Assembly: GCA_017561665.1 (NCBI GenBank)
Contig: JAFZBQ010000034.1
Span: forward strand, 37,509 to 101,508
Direction of reading: 5' to 3'
Source: Bacteroidales bacterium
GTDB lineage: Bacteria; Bacteroidota; Bacteroidia; Bacteroidales; UBA932
Length of the DNA stretch: 64,000 nt
Shown here one piece after another: positions 1 through 9,242 of this stretch. The position numbers were made by a program, and so were the translations under genes. The notes under the pieces are model-generated. The model was not told where the DNA came from and did not search any database. It saw only the letters and a program-made list of their open reading frames with translations. How positions within the stretch are numbered: position 1 is the first letter of the stretch; every line of letters begins with the position of its first letter.

Positions 1-1592
1 CAGCATTTGGAATTGGTCTACAGTCAATTTTTTTTGTTGCGCAGACGTTTGAGGTAGAGACTTCGTATCCTGGAGAAACCACAAAGCGAATCATCTTTAG
101 ATCTGCGGCTGATAATCAATATAGTTCTATTATAGAAGAGAATATTGAGCATACACGGGGCACAACAGTAAAAGTAGATGTCAAAAAGGAGCGTTTTAGC
201 GAAGTCTTCGGAAACTCATTTAGTTGGAATTTATTGGACCGTGTAGATTTATTTCAAGGAGAAGGGGATAACTTATACCTGGCGAAAATTGATGATTTTG
301 TGAGGAAAACATTTGTTGGAATAAACTACTTTACGTTTATATATGAGCCTGAGAATCCAGAAAGGGGTTTTGTGCGGCAGTCAGAAAGTAAAGATACTGG
401 CGTAATGATAAACAATGACTACAAACTATCAGTTAACCATGAAGACGGTTTTCTTGTTTTTAGTATTATGGAAAAGAAGTACGGGTCTTCATTTGTGGTC
501 TGGTTCGACAATCAATTTGAAAAGGACCGATTACAAAAAACCATGATGCTACGGGATGTTTTGGTTGCGAATGCTCACTTCTACTATTGGAAAACTGCGT
601 ATTTGGGATTTATATGGAATCTCAACAATCAAACCACAGACAAAATAGTTGATTTGTCACGCGACAACTTAACTCATAATGGTAATCAATGGGTCGTTAC
701 TACATTGCTTACTGATTTGCTCCCACGAATACTAAACTTAATTTTAGATCCGTTCCAGAATGAATTGAAAAGAAAGAATAGTGATCTCTCTAATCAAAAT
801 ATTCAATACTTTAATTATTGTCTAACCGCTTCGTCATTCCAGACAAAAACATATGATCCATTGTTCCTAAAAAAAATTGTACTACCTACAATTATAACCT
901 CATATAATAAGAAGGCAATTACAGCCGATATATTATTTAACAGTCAGTCTGTCTATTTGGTTAAAGGGTACAACCCAAATGAGCGCAATACTACGCTTAA
1001 CGACATTCAATCTCGATTGGGAGAACAATATAAAAAAGTCTTGTCAAACAAGATTCTTATTTGGGGAGGAGATTATCTTCATAGTATGTTATTTCGCAAT
1101 TACATTTGCACAGAGATCGTATTATATGAGAATGATTGCCATGTTTATAAATTAGAAAAAGATCACTCTGATAACAGGGATATCTCACTTGTTAAGTGCA
1201 GTAGCACAAATTACCTCCAAGCATTCCAGAAGAATACTTATCACAATTGCACACGTGCTTTAATATATGGATTGGAGCGATATTCGCGCATTATCGTTAA
1301 AAATCAATACATATCAGGCTTCGAGCATTTCCCTGATTATAGTTCATGCTCAATATATTCTCCCTTCTCAAATGATAAACAAATTGAAGAATTACTTAGT
1401 TCCATTACTGACATCGACTCTAGAGCAACCACCGATATCATTAGGAACAAACTTTCCGAGTATATTACGCCATATTTGATAAAAATTATAAAAAATGATA
1501 ATGTCAATACTAACATAACAGAAGAAGAAATACAAGAAGAGTACATATCGATTATTTACGATTTTATAAAAATGAAAAAATCCACACAATAA
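1..1592 (+). CDS. GHKL/HSP90-like ATPase protein, 5' end outside window
   Basis: The reading frame is open from base 3 to the stop at 1590-1592 with no convincing start, so the gene begins before the window; about 529 codons are visible. The first residues read FGIGLQSIFFV, which resembles the G-x-G-x-x-S/F lid motif of HSP90/MutL-type (GHKL) ATPases. About 50 residues later GTTVKVDV resembles the closing GT motif of that fold. The N-box and DxGxG motifs would lie upstream. The remaining 450 residues are AT-rich, hydrophilic and not recognised; there is no signal peptide or clear membrane segment. It converges with the lipoprotein operon. HSP90-like ATPases of this build often occur in defence or stress islands, but no function is assigned. 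Confidence 0.7.
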   Translation, partial: AFGIGLQSIFFVAQTFEVETSYPGETTKRIIFRSAADNQYSSIIEENIEHTRGTTVKVDVKKERFSEVFGNSFSWNLLDRVDLFQGEGDNLYLAKIDDFVRKTFVGINYFTFIYEPENPERGFVRQSESKDTGVMINNDYKLSVNHEDGFLVFSIMEKKYGSSFVVWFDNQFEKDRLQKTMMLRDVLVANAHFYYWKTAYLGFIWNLNNQTTDKIVDLSRDNLTHNGNQWVVTTLLTDLLPRILNLILDPFQNELKRKNSDLSNQNIQYFNYCLTASSFQTKTYDPLFLKKIVLPTIITSYNKKAITADILFNSQSVYLVKGYNPNERNTTLNDIQSRLGEQYKKVLSNKILIWGGDYLHSMLFRNYICTEIVLYENDCHVYKLEKDHSDNRDISLVKCSSTNYLQAFQKNTYHNCTRALIYGLERYSRIIVKNQYISGFEHFPDYSSCSIYSPFSNDKQIEELLSSITDIDSRATTDIIRNKLSEYITPYLIKIIKNDNVNTNITEEEIQEEYISIIYDFIKMKKSTQ

Positions 1593-1676
1593 CTCCTTTC
1601 TTTATATAAGTTTGAATAGTTATCTTGAATAATATGAATCAACAAAAGAATATAGCCCTTATTTACCTTCCTAGAT

Positions 1677-1717
1677 GCAATAAGAACACCCCATAATTTA
1701 TAGGGTGTTCTTATTGC
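1677..1717. terminator. Bidirectional hairpin terminator
   Basis: A perfect 15-bp stem (GCAATAAGAACACCC at 1677-1691 pairing with 1703-1717) encloses an 11-base AT loop. On the plus strand it is followed by AAAAAT rather than a T run. It lies between two convergent genes, ending at 1592 (+) and 1757 (-), and probably stops transcripts from both sides. Confidence 0.7.
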
Positions 1718-1756
1718 AAAAATGATAGCCTCAAATCGTGTTTCGTACTTTATTTA

Positions 1757-2278
1757 TCAAAACTCATCTGGATACGGCCCTACAATATCAAAACAACGGA
1801 TATCATACTTATGGTCTCCCTCAAACTCAAATCTGATATCAGCCTCAAGATCCTGAACAGCCAAGTCAGTACCAGAGCCAGCTTTGACGCCATGGTTAAT
1901 AATGAAGCCCGAAACTTTAGCAGAGCCATCAAAAACCTCTTCATCCTTGTCCAAAAGAGAAAGACTATAGTCGCCATCAAATTTCACATCACCTGGCACA
2001 CCCGTCAAATCAACAGTTGTCTGAATATTGTAAGGCCTTTGGGGATCAAAACAACCTCCGATTGATATCTTAACACGATTCTTTGATATCTTTTCAATAT
2101 AAACCCGATTCTCTAATACGGCGCATTCACTGCCGCCAATCACAAAAGAAACGGAACACATATAACTCTCGAAAACTTCAACAGAACCAGCCAATGATGA
2201 AGAATCGCGGCGATGCCCGTCATCAATACAAGCAGATATCACACAAGCCCACAATAGGATATAAACAAACCGCTTCAT
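1757..2278 (-). CDS. Small lipoprotein, last gene of the surface-protease operon
   Basis: The start is placed at the ATG that gives MKRFVYILLWACVISAC, a lipoprotein signal with the lipobox Cys at residue 17; the frame stays open about 18 codons further upstream, but that stretch has no signal character. About 173 residues. The mature part is acidic and predicted mostly beta, without a recognised domain. It starts 10 bases after the upstream zincin gene and is probably co-transcribed with it. Function unknown; outer-membrane or periplasmic location is inferred from the lipobox. Confidence 0.75.
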   Translation of the reverse strand: MKRFVYILLWACVISACIDDGHRRDSSSLAGSVEVFESYMCSVSFVIGGSECAVLENRVYIEKISKNRVKISIGGCFDPQRPYNIQTTVDLTGVPGDVKFDGDYSLSLLDKDEEVFDGSAKVSGFIINHGVKAGSGTDLAVQDLEADIRFEFEGDHKYDIRCFDIVGPYPDEF

Positions 2279-2288
2279 AGTACTAAGT

Positions 2289-3992
2289 TTAATTATGGGA
2301 GAACCAATAATCGTATGGATCAATGAAATCATTATACTGACTTTGAGTATAAAACACCCCGATATAATTATCCAATATATTCTTCACGCCGCTCCAAGAA
2401 GAGCAATCTTCAGCTATAGTTTGGACAATGGTGTGCGAAAAGCCATTGATAGTGTCAATATTGCGATTGTCATTATCCTCATTCTGATTATAGTCATCGA
2501 ATAAGTCTGTAAACAATGGGCTATATTCTGATGAACCTGTTTTCACCCAGAATTGATACGAATTACCTGTATGCGGTGTTTGTGGAGCAGCTAGATTATC
2601 ATAACCCATAAGACAATAATACCTATCACACAAATAGTTTGCGACATATGATGCGTACGATTCTTTTATTAGCTTATGCGTGATACTATAATTCAAGTGC
2701 GTGCCTCTTAATCTGAAATGAGAGAAATGACCAAGCTCATGTGTGACTGTTCCAAACACATAATTTGATATGCCCATATTATTTTGGAATATTGTAATGT
2801 ACGCCTCAGAGAACAGGCTATGGGTAAATTGCCCATTATGATCACTGCTTGTGTCAGGTGACACACGGATTCTAATTCCATCATCGTAATAAATAGGTGT
2901 GAGCAGGTGGTTGCCATTGTAATAGAAATCCACTGCTGGATGAACGGCATAATAATCGGGAGATCCGGTAACGCCCTGAAATATATCGTTTGAATTTGAC
3001 CATATGTTTCCTACAGTTCCCCAAGAAACAGAATGAGGAGCAGTTGAGCTCATAGAAGTAATCTTCCACCTGGGGTGTTGAAGAATATGCATAAAAGTGG
3101 CAGCCACTCTTTGTGTTGGGACCGTGAAAGTCCCATTTTCATCCGTATAGGTATCTGTAATAATGGAACCAAACTGAAAACGTAGCTTCAAATTAACTAA
3201 TGGTACATATTCTTGCAAAAGATTATCATAATGCATAACTGTTCCTGTACGAGTTTGGTTAGATCCTCTATCAATTTGAAAAAGTTTAATATCTCCTAAT
3301 GCAAGTTTTATTGCTTCTTCTTCAAGAATATGAAGTACACGACAAGATTCACTACTATAATTTGGGATAAATATCTCATAATCTATTACATAATCATATT
3401 CTTTAGGAAGATCTTTATCCTTCGGCCACACGACATATAGGACCGGCATTGTTATGGTTTCATCGGGTTGCTTTTCATCATCTGCCACCAAATCAGAATA
3501 AGTGACAGTGTATCGGTATTCTTCATCAAAACTTTTAGACTTGTCATTTAATTTGCCCAACTTAACCTGATCCTCCGACAATGGAACATAATTAAACGGT
3601 ATATATGCGACTTTTACATCTTCCATCAATTCAATAGCCCACTGCTCTTTTTCCGTTTTTGGGAACACTCTTAATGCATAATGCGAAGGTTGCATTGGAT
3701 TCAATTCCGACAACTCGTGTCGTTCTTCTTTTGACAATACAACGCCTGCCTTCCCAGAGAGCAATCGATCCATCGCTGATTGGAAATTTGTCAGAGTATA
3801 CGGGTCGTTCCTTGGTATAATCCAAGACTCAGTCATACTGTGATAGACAGCCTCCGATAAATCCAGATCATCCACTTGGGCTTTTGTTTGGATGCGACTT
3901 TCATTGGATAACTCTAATGAAGCATCGGAGCAACCAACTACAATTGAAATAATTAGCGAAAAACGTATGAGTCTTACCGTTATTCTTTTCAT
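2289..3992 (-). CDS. HExxH zincin-type lipoprotein, paralogue A
   Basis: 567 residues. The lipoprotein signal ends at Cys21 (VVGC). HELGH (residues 418-422) is a canonical HExxH zinc site, and Glu444 in KESYASYV, 22 residues on, is a good third-ligand candidate, as in gluzincins. A region around 248-292 has the look of a carboxypeptidase-regulatory-like beta sandwich (ENGTF near 285-289). A QPxHxxLR motif near 101-108 and the overall plan are shared with the 523-residue protein encoded at 4580-6151, so the two are paralogues. Likely a surface-anchored metallopeptidase; substrate unknown. It follows the 4089-4583 gene after a 96-base gap. Confidence 0.75.
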   Translation of the reverse strand: MKRITVRLIRFSLIISIVVGCSDASLELSNESRIQTKAQVDDLDLSEAVYHSMTESWIIPRNDPYTLTNFQSAMDRLLSGKAGVVLSKEERHELSELNPMQPSHYALRVFPKTEKEQWAIELMEDVKVAYIPFNYVPLSEDQVKLGKLNDKSKSFDEEYRYTVTYSDLVADDEKQPDETITMPVLYVVWPKDKDLPKEYDYVIDYEIFIPNYSSESCRVLHILEEEAIKLALGDIKLFQIDRGSNQTRTGTVMHYDNLLQEYVPLVNLKLRFQFGSIITDTYTDENGTFTVPTQRVAATFMHILQHPRWKITSMSSTAPHSVSWGTVGNIWSNSNDIFQGVTGSPDYYAVHPAVDFYYNGNHLLTPIYYDDGIRIRVSPDTSSDHNGQFTHSLFSEAYITIFQNNMGISNYVFGTVTHELGHFSHFRLRGTHLNYSITHKLIKESYASYVANYLCDRYYCLMGYDNLAAPQTPHTGNSYQFWVKTGSSEYSPLFTDLFDDYNQNEDNDNRNIDTINGFSHTIVQTIAEDCSSWSGVKNILDNYIGVFYTQSQYNDFIDPYDYWFSHN

Positions 3993-4088
3993 GACTATTT
4001 TAATTACTATTTAGTATTATACAATTTATTAATTATTATTCACCAATGCATAGAACGATTTTGGGCACCCAAAACTCTTCACAAACTG

Positions 4089-4583
4089 TTATGGTATCTT
4101 TTTTTGTATTTCTTGTGAAATGGAATAAATGTCCGATAAGTAGAATCGATATATGGTTAAGTACTTATTTGTATTTCCAATTATTGATTCCGACTTTGGA
4201 AGTTGCGACCATTCTACCCCTTCAACAATCTCACCGGCAGAGTCCCTCATAATAGTATATGACATATCATCACCGGTTTCATTGTTTGAGAAAACTAATT
4301 GTGTATTGAATGCCTTAATTATTTGGAGACTTCCATCTTTACACACTCCTTCCATATCACCCAAACGCACCATCTGTGTATAAGAATCACCTTTAATGAT
4401 AACGACCTCCCTTTCAATAATGACATCCGCACCGTACTTCCATTTAATGATACAATCATATTGTGTATCATTTACAAACTCATACGATACAAGGAACACC
4501 CCATCTTCTATTAATAAAGGCTCCTTACATGAAGCCAACAATAGAATTAAACCCACGCAAAAAGCCCAAACACCTCTATTCAT
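4089..4583 (-). CDS. Small lipoprotein of unknown function
   Basis: 164 residues with a lipoprotein signal (MNRGVWAFCVGLILLLASC, Cys19). The rest is a short, beta-rich sequence with no family I recognise. Its start overlaps the stop of the upstream zincin gene by 4 bases (ATGA arrangement), which implies translational coupling within the operon. Each HExxH gene here is followed by such a small lipoprotein, so it may be a chaperone, inhibitor or binding partner for the protease; that is inference from order only. Confidence 0.75.
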   Translation of the reverse strand: MNRGVWAFCVGLILLLASCKEPLLIEDGVFLVSYEFVNDTQYDCIIKWKYGADVIIEREVVIIKGDSYTQMVRLGDMEGVCKDGSLQIIKAFNTQLVFSNNETGDDMSYTIMRDSAGEIVEGVEWSQLPKSESIIGNTNKYLTIYRFYLSDIYSISQEIQKKIP

Positions 4584-6151
4584 AGTTCAAACCAAAAGTT
4601 AAAGGCCGTACTTAGTCTTGACCAAGAAGTACGATTCGGATACAGTGTCCATACCCTAGTCCTCCATTCATTTGGTGTCGTACACGTCTTCACAGCTTCG
4701 ATCAGTTCACCATAAGTATACGCAAATGAAATATTATCATAATAGTCAATATGTGGATTGTATTCTGTAATCACTCCGTTATCCATATAATACTCACATT
4801 CGACTGTTTTTATTCCATCAACCAAATCACGCATAATGTAGGTATATCTATCATAAATAATCGGCGATGTGATTTCATATAATGGATATCGCTGCTTCGT
4901 AAGATAATCCTGTATTGATGTCGCCACACTTTCCAAAACTCTGATTTCAATATCGGGGAACAAATCTTTGTCAAGATTCCAGTGCATAGCATGTGTAAGT
5001 TCATGAATAGTATTTCCATAGATTTCCTTTGATGAAAACTCGCCTAACATATACCAACACCATATCTTAACTATTGGTCTATCCGCCAATAGTCCTCTAT
5101 GATCAAGAGTGAATAATCCTCCTCGTCCTTGATCATCCATATCATCTGGGTAAACACATATTCTTAGAATTGCGTCCCATGTCCCATTATATGGTGGTCT
5201 TGGAATATCTATATCTTGGTAATAATAGCGGTATGCTGCCTGAAATATTACACTATATTTTGCATACTCATTATAAAATGTTTTGTTTAAAGAAGAAGTC
5301 GTTGAGCCTGTAACATACTCCAAATCATAGTGTGTACTATCAAGTTTAACGGCAAAGTGGTCCCTTTCAAACTTGATTCGATATCGATAAGAAGATGTAA
5401 AGTAGTGACCGTTATAATTAAGGTACCCTGTATTAGAAGAATATGCATCATAATTATGCCAAAAGTTATAAGCATCGACCTCCATTCCTTCTATACCAAC
5501 CACACCCAAATCTGAATCTAAGTACTTAACATACCCGCTTGGATAGTATTTTGTCGATTTCGTCTCGATTGGCAGTTCTGGTTCAAGCCCTTGTTCTTTG
5601 CAAACATTCAGGTATAAGTTATACTCAAATTCTGATGATTCAGACTTAGTCGAAGGTTCGTTGAGAAACGAAGGAAACCATAATAAACTTTCTACCTCGT
5701 ATTGACAACCTATATTATCAATACTATACCCAACCGGGACCACACACCAATACTGTGGATAGCCATTATTCAAGTAAGGATTAGTGGCATCTATAAATCC
5801 TTCTGTTATTTCACAATCAAGCGGATATTGATACACAACTAAATCATGCCTTTTCTTTATCAAATCTATCTCATCTAGAGTGGCTGGCATAAACCGCAGA
5901 TAAAGATGCGTGGGCTGAATTACGTCTTCTGTTTCTGAATACAGGCCCTTTGTGTCCATACTATTATACACCTTAAGAACATGATCGATAGAGAAGGGAT
6001 GACCAGTTTGTGGTCCAAACGTAGCTATCTTTGTAGTGGGTTCGTCTTCAAGAACCTCAAATGGTTCCGTGAGGATCCATCCATCTGTTTTTGTACATGA
6101 TATCAATGCTGTTATTGCAATCAATATCAAAAGTGGAACATTCTTTTTCAT
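4580..6151 (-). CDS. HExxH zincin-type lipoprotein, paralogue B
   Basis: 523 residues. Lipoprotein signal with Cys19 (LISC). HELTH at 383-387 is the zinc-binding HExxH, and Glu407 in VLESVA, 20 residues later, is a likely third ligand. Residues around 205-270 resemble a carboxypeptidase-regulatory-like sandwich. A QPTHLYLRF segment near residue 79 matches QPSHYALRV in paralogue A, and both have an ES-x-A helix after the zinc site. Predicted surface metallopeptidase. It lies 34 bases after the 6186-6857 gene and overlaps the next gene by 4 bases. Confidence 0.75.
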   Translation of the reverse strand: MKKNVPLLILIAITALISCTKTDGWILTEPFEVLEDEPTTKIATFGPQTGHPFSIDHVLKVYNSMDTKGLYSETEDVIQPTHLYLRFMPATLDEIDLIKKRHDLVVYQYPLDCEITEGFIDATNPYLNNGYPQYWCVVPVGYSIDNIGCQYEVESLLWFPSFLNEPSTKSESSEFEYNLYLNVCKEQGLEPELPIETKSTKYYPSGYVKYLDSDLGVVGIEGMEVDAYNFWHNYDAYSSNTGYLNYNGHYFTSSYRYRIKFERDHFAVKLDSTHYDLEYVTGSTTSSLNKTFYNEYAKYSVIFQAAYRYYYQDIDIPRPPYNGTWDAILRICVYPDDMDDQGRGGLFTLDHRGLLADRPIVKIWCWYMLGEFSSKEIYGNTIHELTHAMHWNLDKDLFPDIEIRVLESVATSIQDYLTKQRYPLYEITSPIIYDRYTYIMRDLVDGIKTVECEYYMDNGVITEYNPHIDYYDNISFAYTYGELIEAVKTCTTPNEWRTRVWTLYPNRTSWSRLSTAFNFWFEL

Positions 6152-6185
6152 TTAACTTATTTCCGAATTATAATAACGTTTATGA

Positions 6186-6857
6186 CTATTGATTATCAAG
6201 AATATACGAAAACTCCTTACCAAACGTATCAGTGATACGGACTACTATTTTGGGGAAACAGATTATATCATTGTTATCATTTAAAAAACCACCCGTCTCT
6301 GGGTAGAATTTTAAAGCTGGGATATTCTTATGAGAAGGAAATAAATACAGAGATATCACTTCCGCAAAGCCCTCATTATACGGATAGTAGTCTACTAACA
6401 TCAATCCAGCGTCCTGCACATCTGTTAGCGGCCTGATTACTTTACAATGTTTATATGTGTACCATAGCTGACACAAGTCATTTAAAGATGTCTCAGCTGG
6501 GTGCGTATCATCAAATTCTTCTAAAGCAAATATATCAATTGCCGATATCCGTAAATCTACGGCGCACCAACACTCCATTTCTTTTCGTGAATTTGTTATC
6601 ACTAAGCGCCGACCCGTAAAAGACAAATTTGTATCCAATGCACTGTAGAAGCTTCTACTTTCTTTGTCAAATAAAGCATCATATCCACCACAAACAGGAA
6701 TGATGTCAATCTTTTCTCTATCTCTGGTAAGACTATATGTGTTAACTGAATAAATTCTACTATATGGTATATTCTCCGCAAATTCCCAATTCTTATGACA
6801 TTCACAACAGCAAATAATCATAAAAAGAACAGCTATTATTTGGACTAATCTACTCAT
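6186..6857 (-). CDS. Putative lipoprotein after the C10 peptidase gene
   Basis: 223 residues. The N-terminus MSRLVQIIAVLFMIICCCEC is a short hydrophobic signal ending in a cysteine cluster, so a lipoprotein is likely although the exact modified Cys is unclear. No domain recognised. Its first 8 bases overlap the end of the C10 peptidase gene. In other C10 peptidase loci a small adjacent gene can encode a dedicated inhibitor (Spi in streptococci); this protein is much longer and that role is only a possibility. Confidence 0.7.
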   Translation of the reverse strand: MSRLVQIIAVLFMIICCCECHKNWEFAENIPYSRIYSVNTYSLTRDREKIDIIPVCGGYDALFDKESRSFYSALDTNLSFTGRRLVITNSRKEMECWCAVDLRISAIDIFALEEFDDTHPAETSLNDLCQLWYTYKHCKVIRPLTDVQDAGLMLVDYYPYNEGFAEVISLYLFPSHKNIPALKFYPETGGFLNDNNDIICFPKIVVRITDTFGKEFSYILDNQ

Positions 6858-8271
6858 ACTGCACAGGAATATTATCAGCGAACTGGTGAATTATCCTTGT
6901 CGGCACAAAATCTTTCATATCATAGGAATACACGATAATATTACCCCAATCATTGCCCGATTGCGATGTAGGCACTGGACACGTTGGCCTAATACATGTG
7001 GTTGAAAACCATCCGTTCTGATAGCCACTCCATCCCCAATTACAATGAATATGTGTTGACGTATCATCACCCCTGAGGCCATCGACAACCCAGTAATGGC
7101 TATTATCCAGATCAAACAGCGACCAGCCACACATTATTACTGGTTTACCAGCATCCATCATATCCATTATTTTGACAATTTGAGTACTTGTCATCGATGA
7201 CTTTTTTAGGCGGGATACATTCTCATAACCAAGGTCTTCCAACCCTGTTTGGACAGCGGATGGCATTGTTCCTGTTGCTGCCCACGACTGAATAATATTG
7301 GATAATTTGTAGAAAACGCCCGATTGTAATTTATATCTTGTTCTGTTAAACGACTGATTCGGATAAGACGAAACAGATGGTGTTCCATGTGTGTTGACTA
7401 CGCCAGGATCAGCTTGTGTCAATAATTCTATTTTTTGCGACGTTGTGAGAGTAGATGGGATAGAGCCACTGTTTGTAAAATAGTCATTCAGTTGTATATA
7501 AATCTTATTACCATCAGAAAAAGAGTACTTATAACCGACCCCATCTAAAGAATTGCAGTCAGTATAGTCTATGGGTTCATAATCTACCCAAAAATCAGGA
7601 TACTGATTGTAAGCCATTACAATTGATATTGCAGTAGAAGCACACCCATTAGTAACAAATCCCCTATTATTCTTGTGACAATAAGTTATTTGCTGACCGA
7701 AAGCTTGGTTAGTAGTTAGTGGTGCATAGTAAAAGTTCCAAGATCGATTAATAAATGTCGTATCCTCTTGGACACCGTACAGCGCTCCCCGTACACACAT
7801 CGATAGCAATAATTCCGGATTTATCCCCGAATCTAAACTGCCCATATCAAACGCAGACTGGCTAGTAACCGGTGGATTAAATATTCTACTCCAACTTGTA
7901 TTACCTCTTTCTACTACTGCAACAACTGGATCCACTTGCGAGTTAGCACCAAGAATAGCAAAGCCTTGATCATCTCCATAATTCACAAGGTATGCATCGG
8001 GCATTGCGTTACCTGCCTCATCCTTCATTGATGGACTATAATGGGGCTCGATAGAAATGATATGCCTTTCTACACCTCCTTCGGCTTTTGTCATCTTCGT
8101 GCCCAGTAGAAACTCATTAAGTTTTTTAACGGCTGATTCAATAGGTATTTCTGATACCGGTGAATAGAGCAGACTGCCCCCATTAGCTTTTTCTGCTGAT
8201 GAAGACTTCATACAGGATGCAATAGACAACAATGTTAAGAAGGATAAAAATAATAAAGGGACCTGTTTCAT
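6850..8271 (-). CDS. C10 family (streptopain-like) cysteine peptidase, lipoprotein
   Basis: 473 residues. Lipoprotein signal with Cys20 (IASC), then a propeptide-like region (about 40-125), then the C10 catalytic domain. The nucleophile is Cys210 in TNGCASTA, and the general-base His is His392 in SHYWVVDG. The following NWGW (411-414) and NGWF motif is the usual end of the C10 fold. Papain-like endopeptidase, probably autoprocessed and surface-exposed. It lies 17 bases after the DUF4249 gene in the sigma/TonB operon, which suggests the operon makes a proteolytic and uptake system. Confidence 0.9.
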   Translation of the reverse strand: MKQVPLLFLSFLTLLSIASCMKSSSAEKANGGSLLYSPVSEIPIESAVKKLNEFLLGTKMTKAEGGVERHIISIEPHYSPSMKDEAGNAMPDAYLVNYGDDQGFAILGANSQVDPVVAVVERGNTSWSRIFNPPVTSQSAFDMGSLDSGINPELLLSMCVRGALYGVQEDTTFINRSWNFYYAPLTTNQAFGQQITYCHKNNRGFVTNGCASTAISIVMAYNQYPDFWVDYEPIDYTDCNSLDGVGYKYSFSDGNKIYIQLNDYFTNSGSIPSTLTTSQKIELLTQADPGVVNTHGTPSVSSYPNQSFNRTRYKLQSGVFYKLSNIIQSWAATGTMPSAVQTGLEDLGYENVSRLKKSSMTSTQIVKIMDMMDAGKPVIMCGWSLFDLDNSHYWVVDGLRGDDTSTHIHCNWGWSGYQNGWFSTTCIRPTCPVPTSQSGNDWGNIIVYSYDMKDFVPTRIIHQFADNIPVQYE

Positions 8272-8288
8272 ACTTCTTGTTTAATATG

Positions 8289-9242
8289 TTATTTCATTTC
8301 GAACCAATCACTATCTCTCATAGACCATCCAGCAAAAATGCCACATCCCCCCTCAACGTTTGTGTATGAGGGCATCATCGGGGCAATGCCATATGTAGCA
8401 TAATCGTTGAAAACTTGGTAATTAAGAGCAACTATATGTTTATAAAAATCTTCAGTAAATCTGTATAGACGCACTTTATATCGTCTGGTTTCTTGTGAAT
8501 TATCAGGTTCGATGTCGAAGTATCCTGAACCAAAGCGAGCGGAAAGGACTGCTTTATTCCCGCTAATAATCGTATCTGGCCAAATACGCACTCCATAATT
8601 ATCTGATATTCGAGGCCAGAGAAAAGAACCGGTAAAACCAACATCATAATGATCTCTAATTACTGATATTTCGTGCGTTCCGTATCCATCTGTGACAAGG
8701 TTTAGGTTTTTCACTTCTGTAAAACAATCGCCACTTTTATATATGGTTCGTTCACAAATTAAGGCTATACCATAATAATCTGCTGTGGTTTGGTCATCAT
8801 CAAATCTAATAGTCAAAATCGCTCCCGCACTATTCGTACATTCAAATTCAAAATCAGGTGGAGGCGGAGGTATTATAGTGGATGCTTTGATCATTTCACA
8901 TTCTATGGTATTAGCTATTATCTCCACATAATCACCACTTTTATGATCAACCTCAACAAACCAGCATCCCTGCGGGATAGAGCCCATTGTTGATGATGCA
9001 TACTTAACTTCTTTACTGACACTATTGACAGCATAAGCTAATGATGCATTGTTAAGGAACGGTGTTCCTTCGTATCTCCCGCCAATCGGCACTGTATTAT
9101 ACAGCTGTATAACTGTTGTATCTTGCCGACCCGGGAAACAAATTAAACAGAGCTCTGTATCCGTTGGCTCTCTGACATCAAATTCTTTCTGGCAATCACA
9201 GAAGAAAAACAGCATAATGCACATTATGTATATTCGCCTCAT
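8289..9242 (-). CDS. DUF4249-type lipoprotein, TonB receptor partner
   Basis: 317 residues. Lipoprotein signal ending at Cys17 (CDCQKEFD). The layout, with the CQKEFD-type start, two beta-sandwich-like halves and a proline-rich linker near residues 124-128, is that of the Bacteroidota DUF4249 family, which is habitually encoded beside a TonB receptor carrying an STN domain. Its start overlaps the receptor stop by 4 bases. Likely an outer-membrane-associated partner of the receptor in substrate capture. Family assignment is from resemblance and context, without a profile search. Confidence 0.75.
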   Translation of the reverse strand: MRRIYIMCIMLFFFCDCQKEFDVREPTDTELCLICFPGRQDTTVIQLYNTVPIGGRYEGTPFLNNASLAYAVNSVSKEVKYASSTMGSIPQGCWFVEVDHKSGDYVEIIANTIECEMIKASTIIPPPPPDFEFECTNSAGAILTIRFDDDQTTADYYGIALICERTIYKSGDCFTEVKNLNLVTDGYGTHEISVIRDHYDVGFTGSFLWPRISDNYGVRIWPDTIISGNKAVLSARFGSGYFDIEPDNSQETRRYKVRLYRFTEDFYKHIVALNYQVFNDYATYGIAPMMPSYTNVEGGCGIFAGWSMRDSDWFEMK

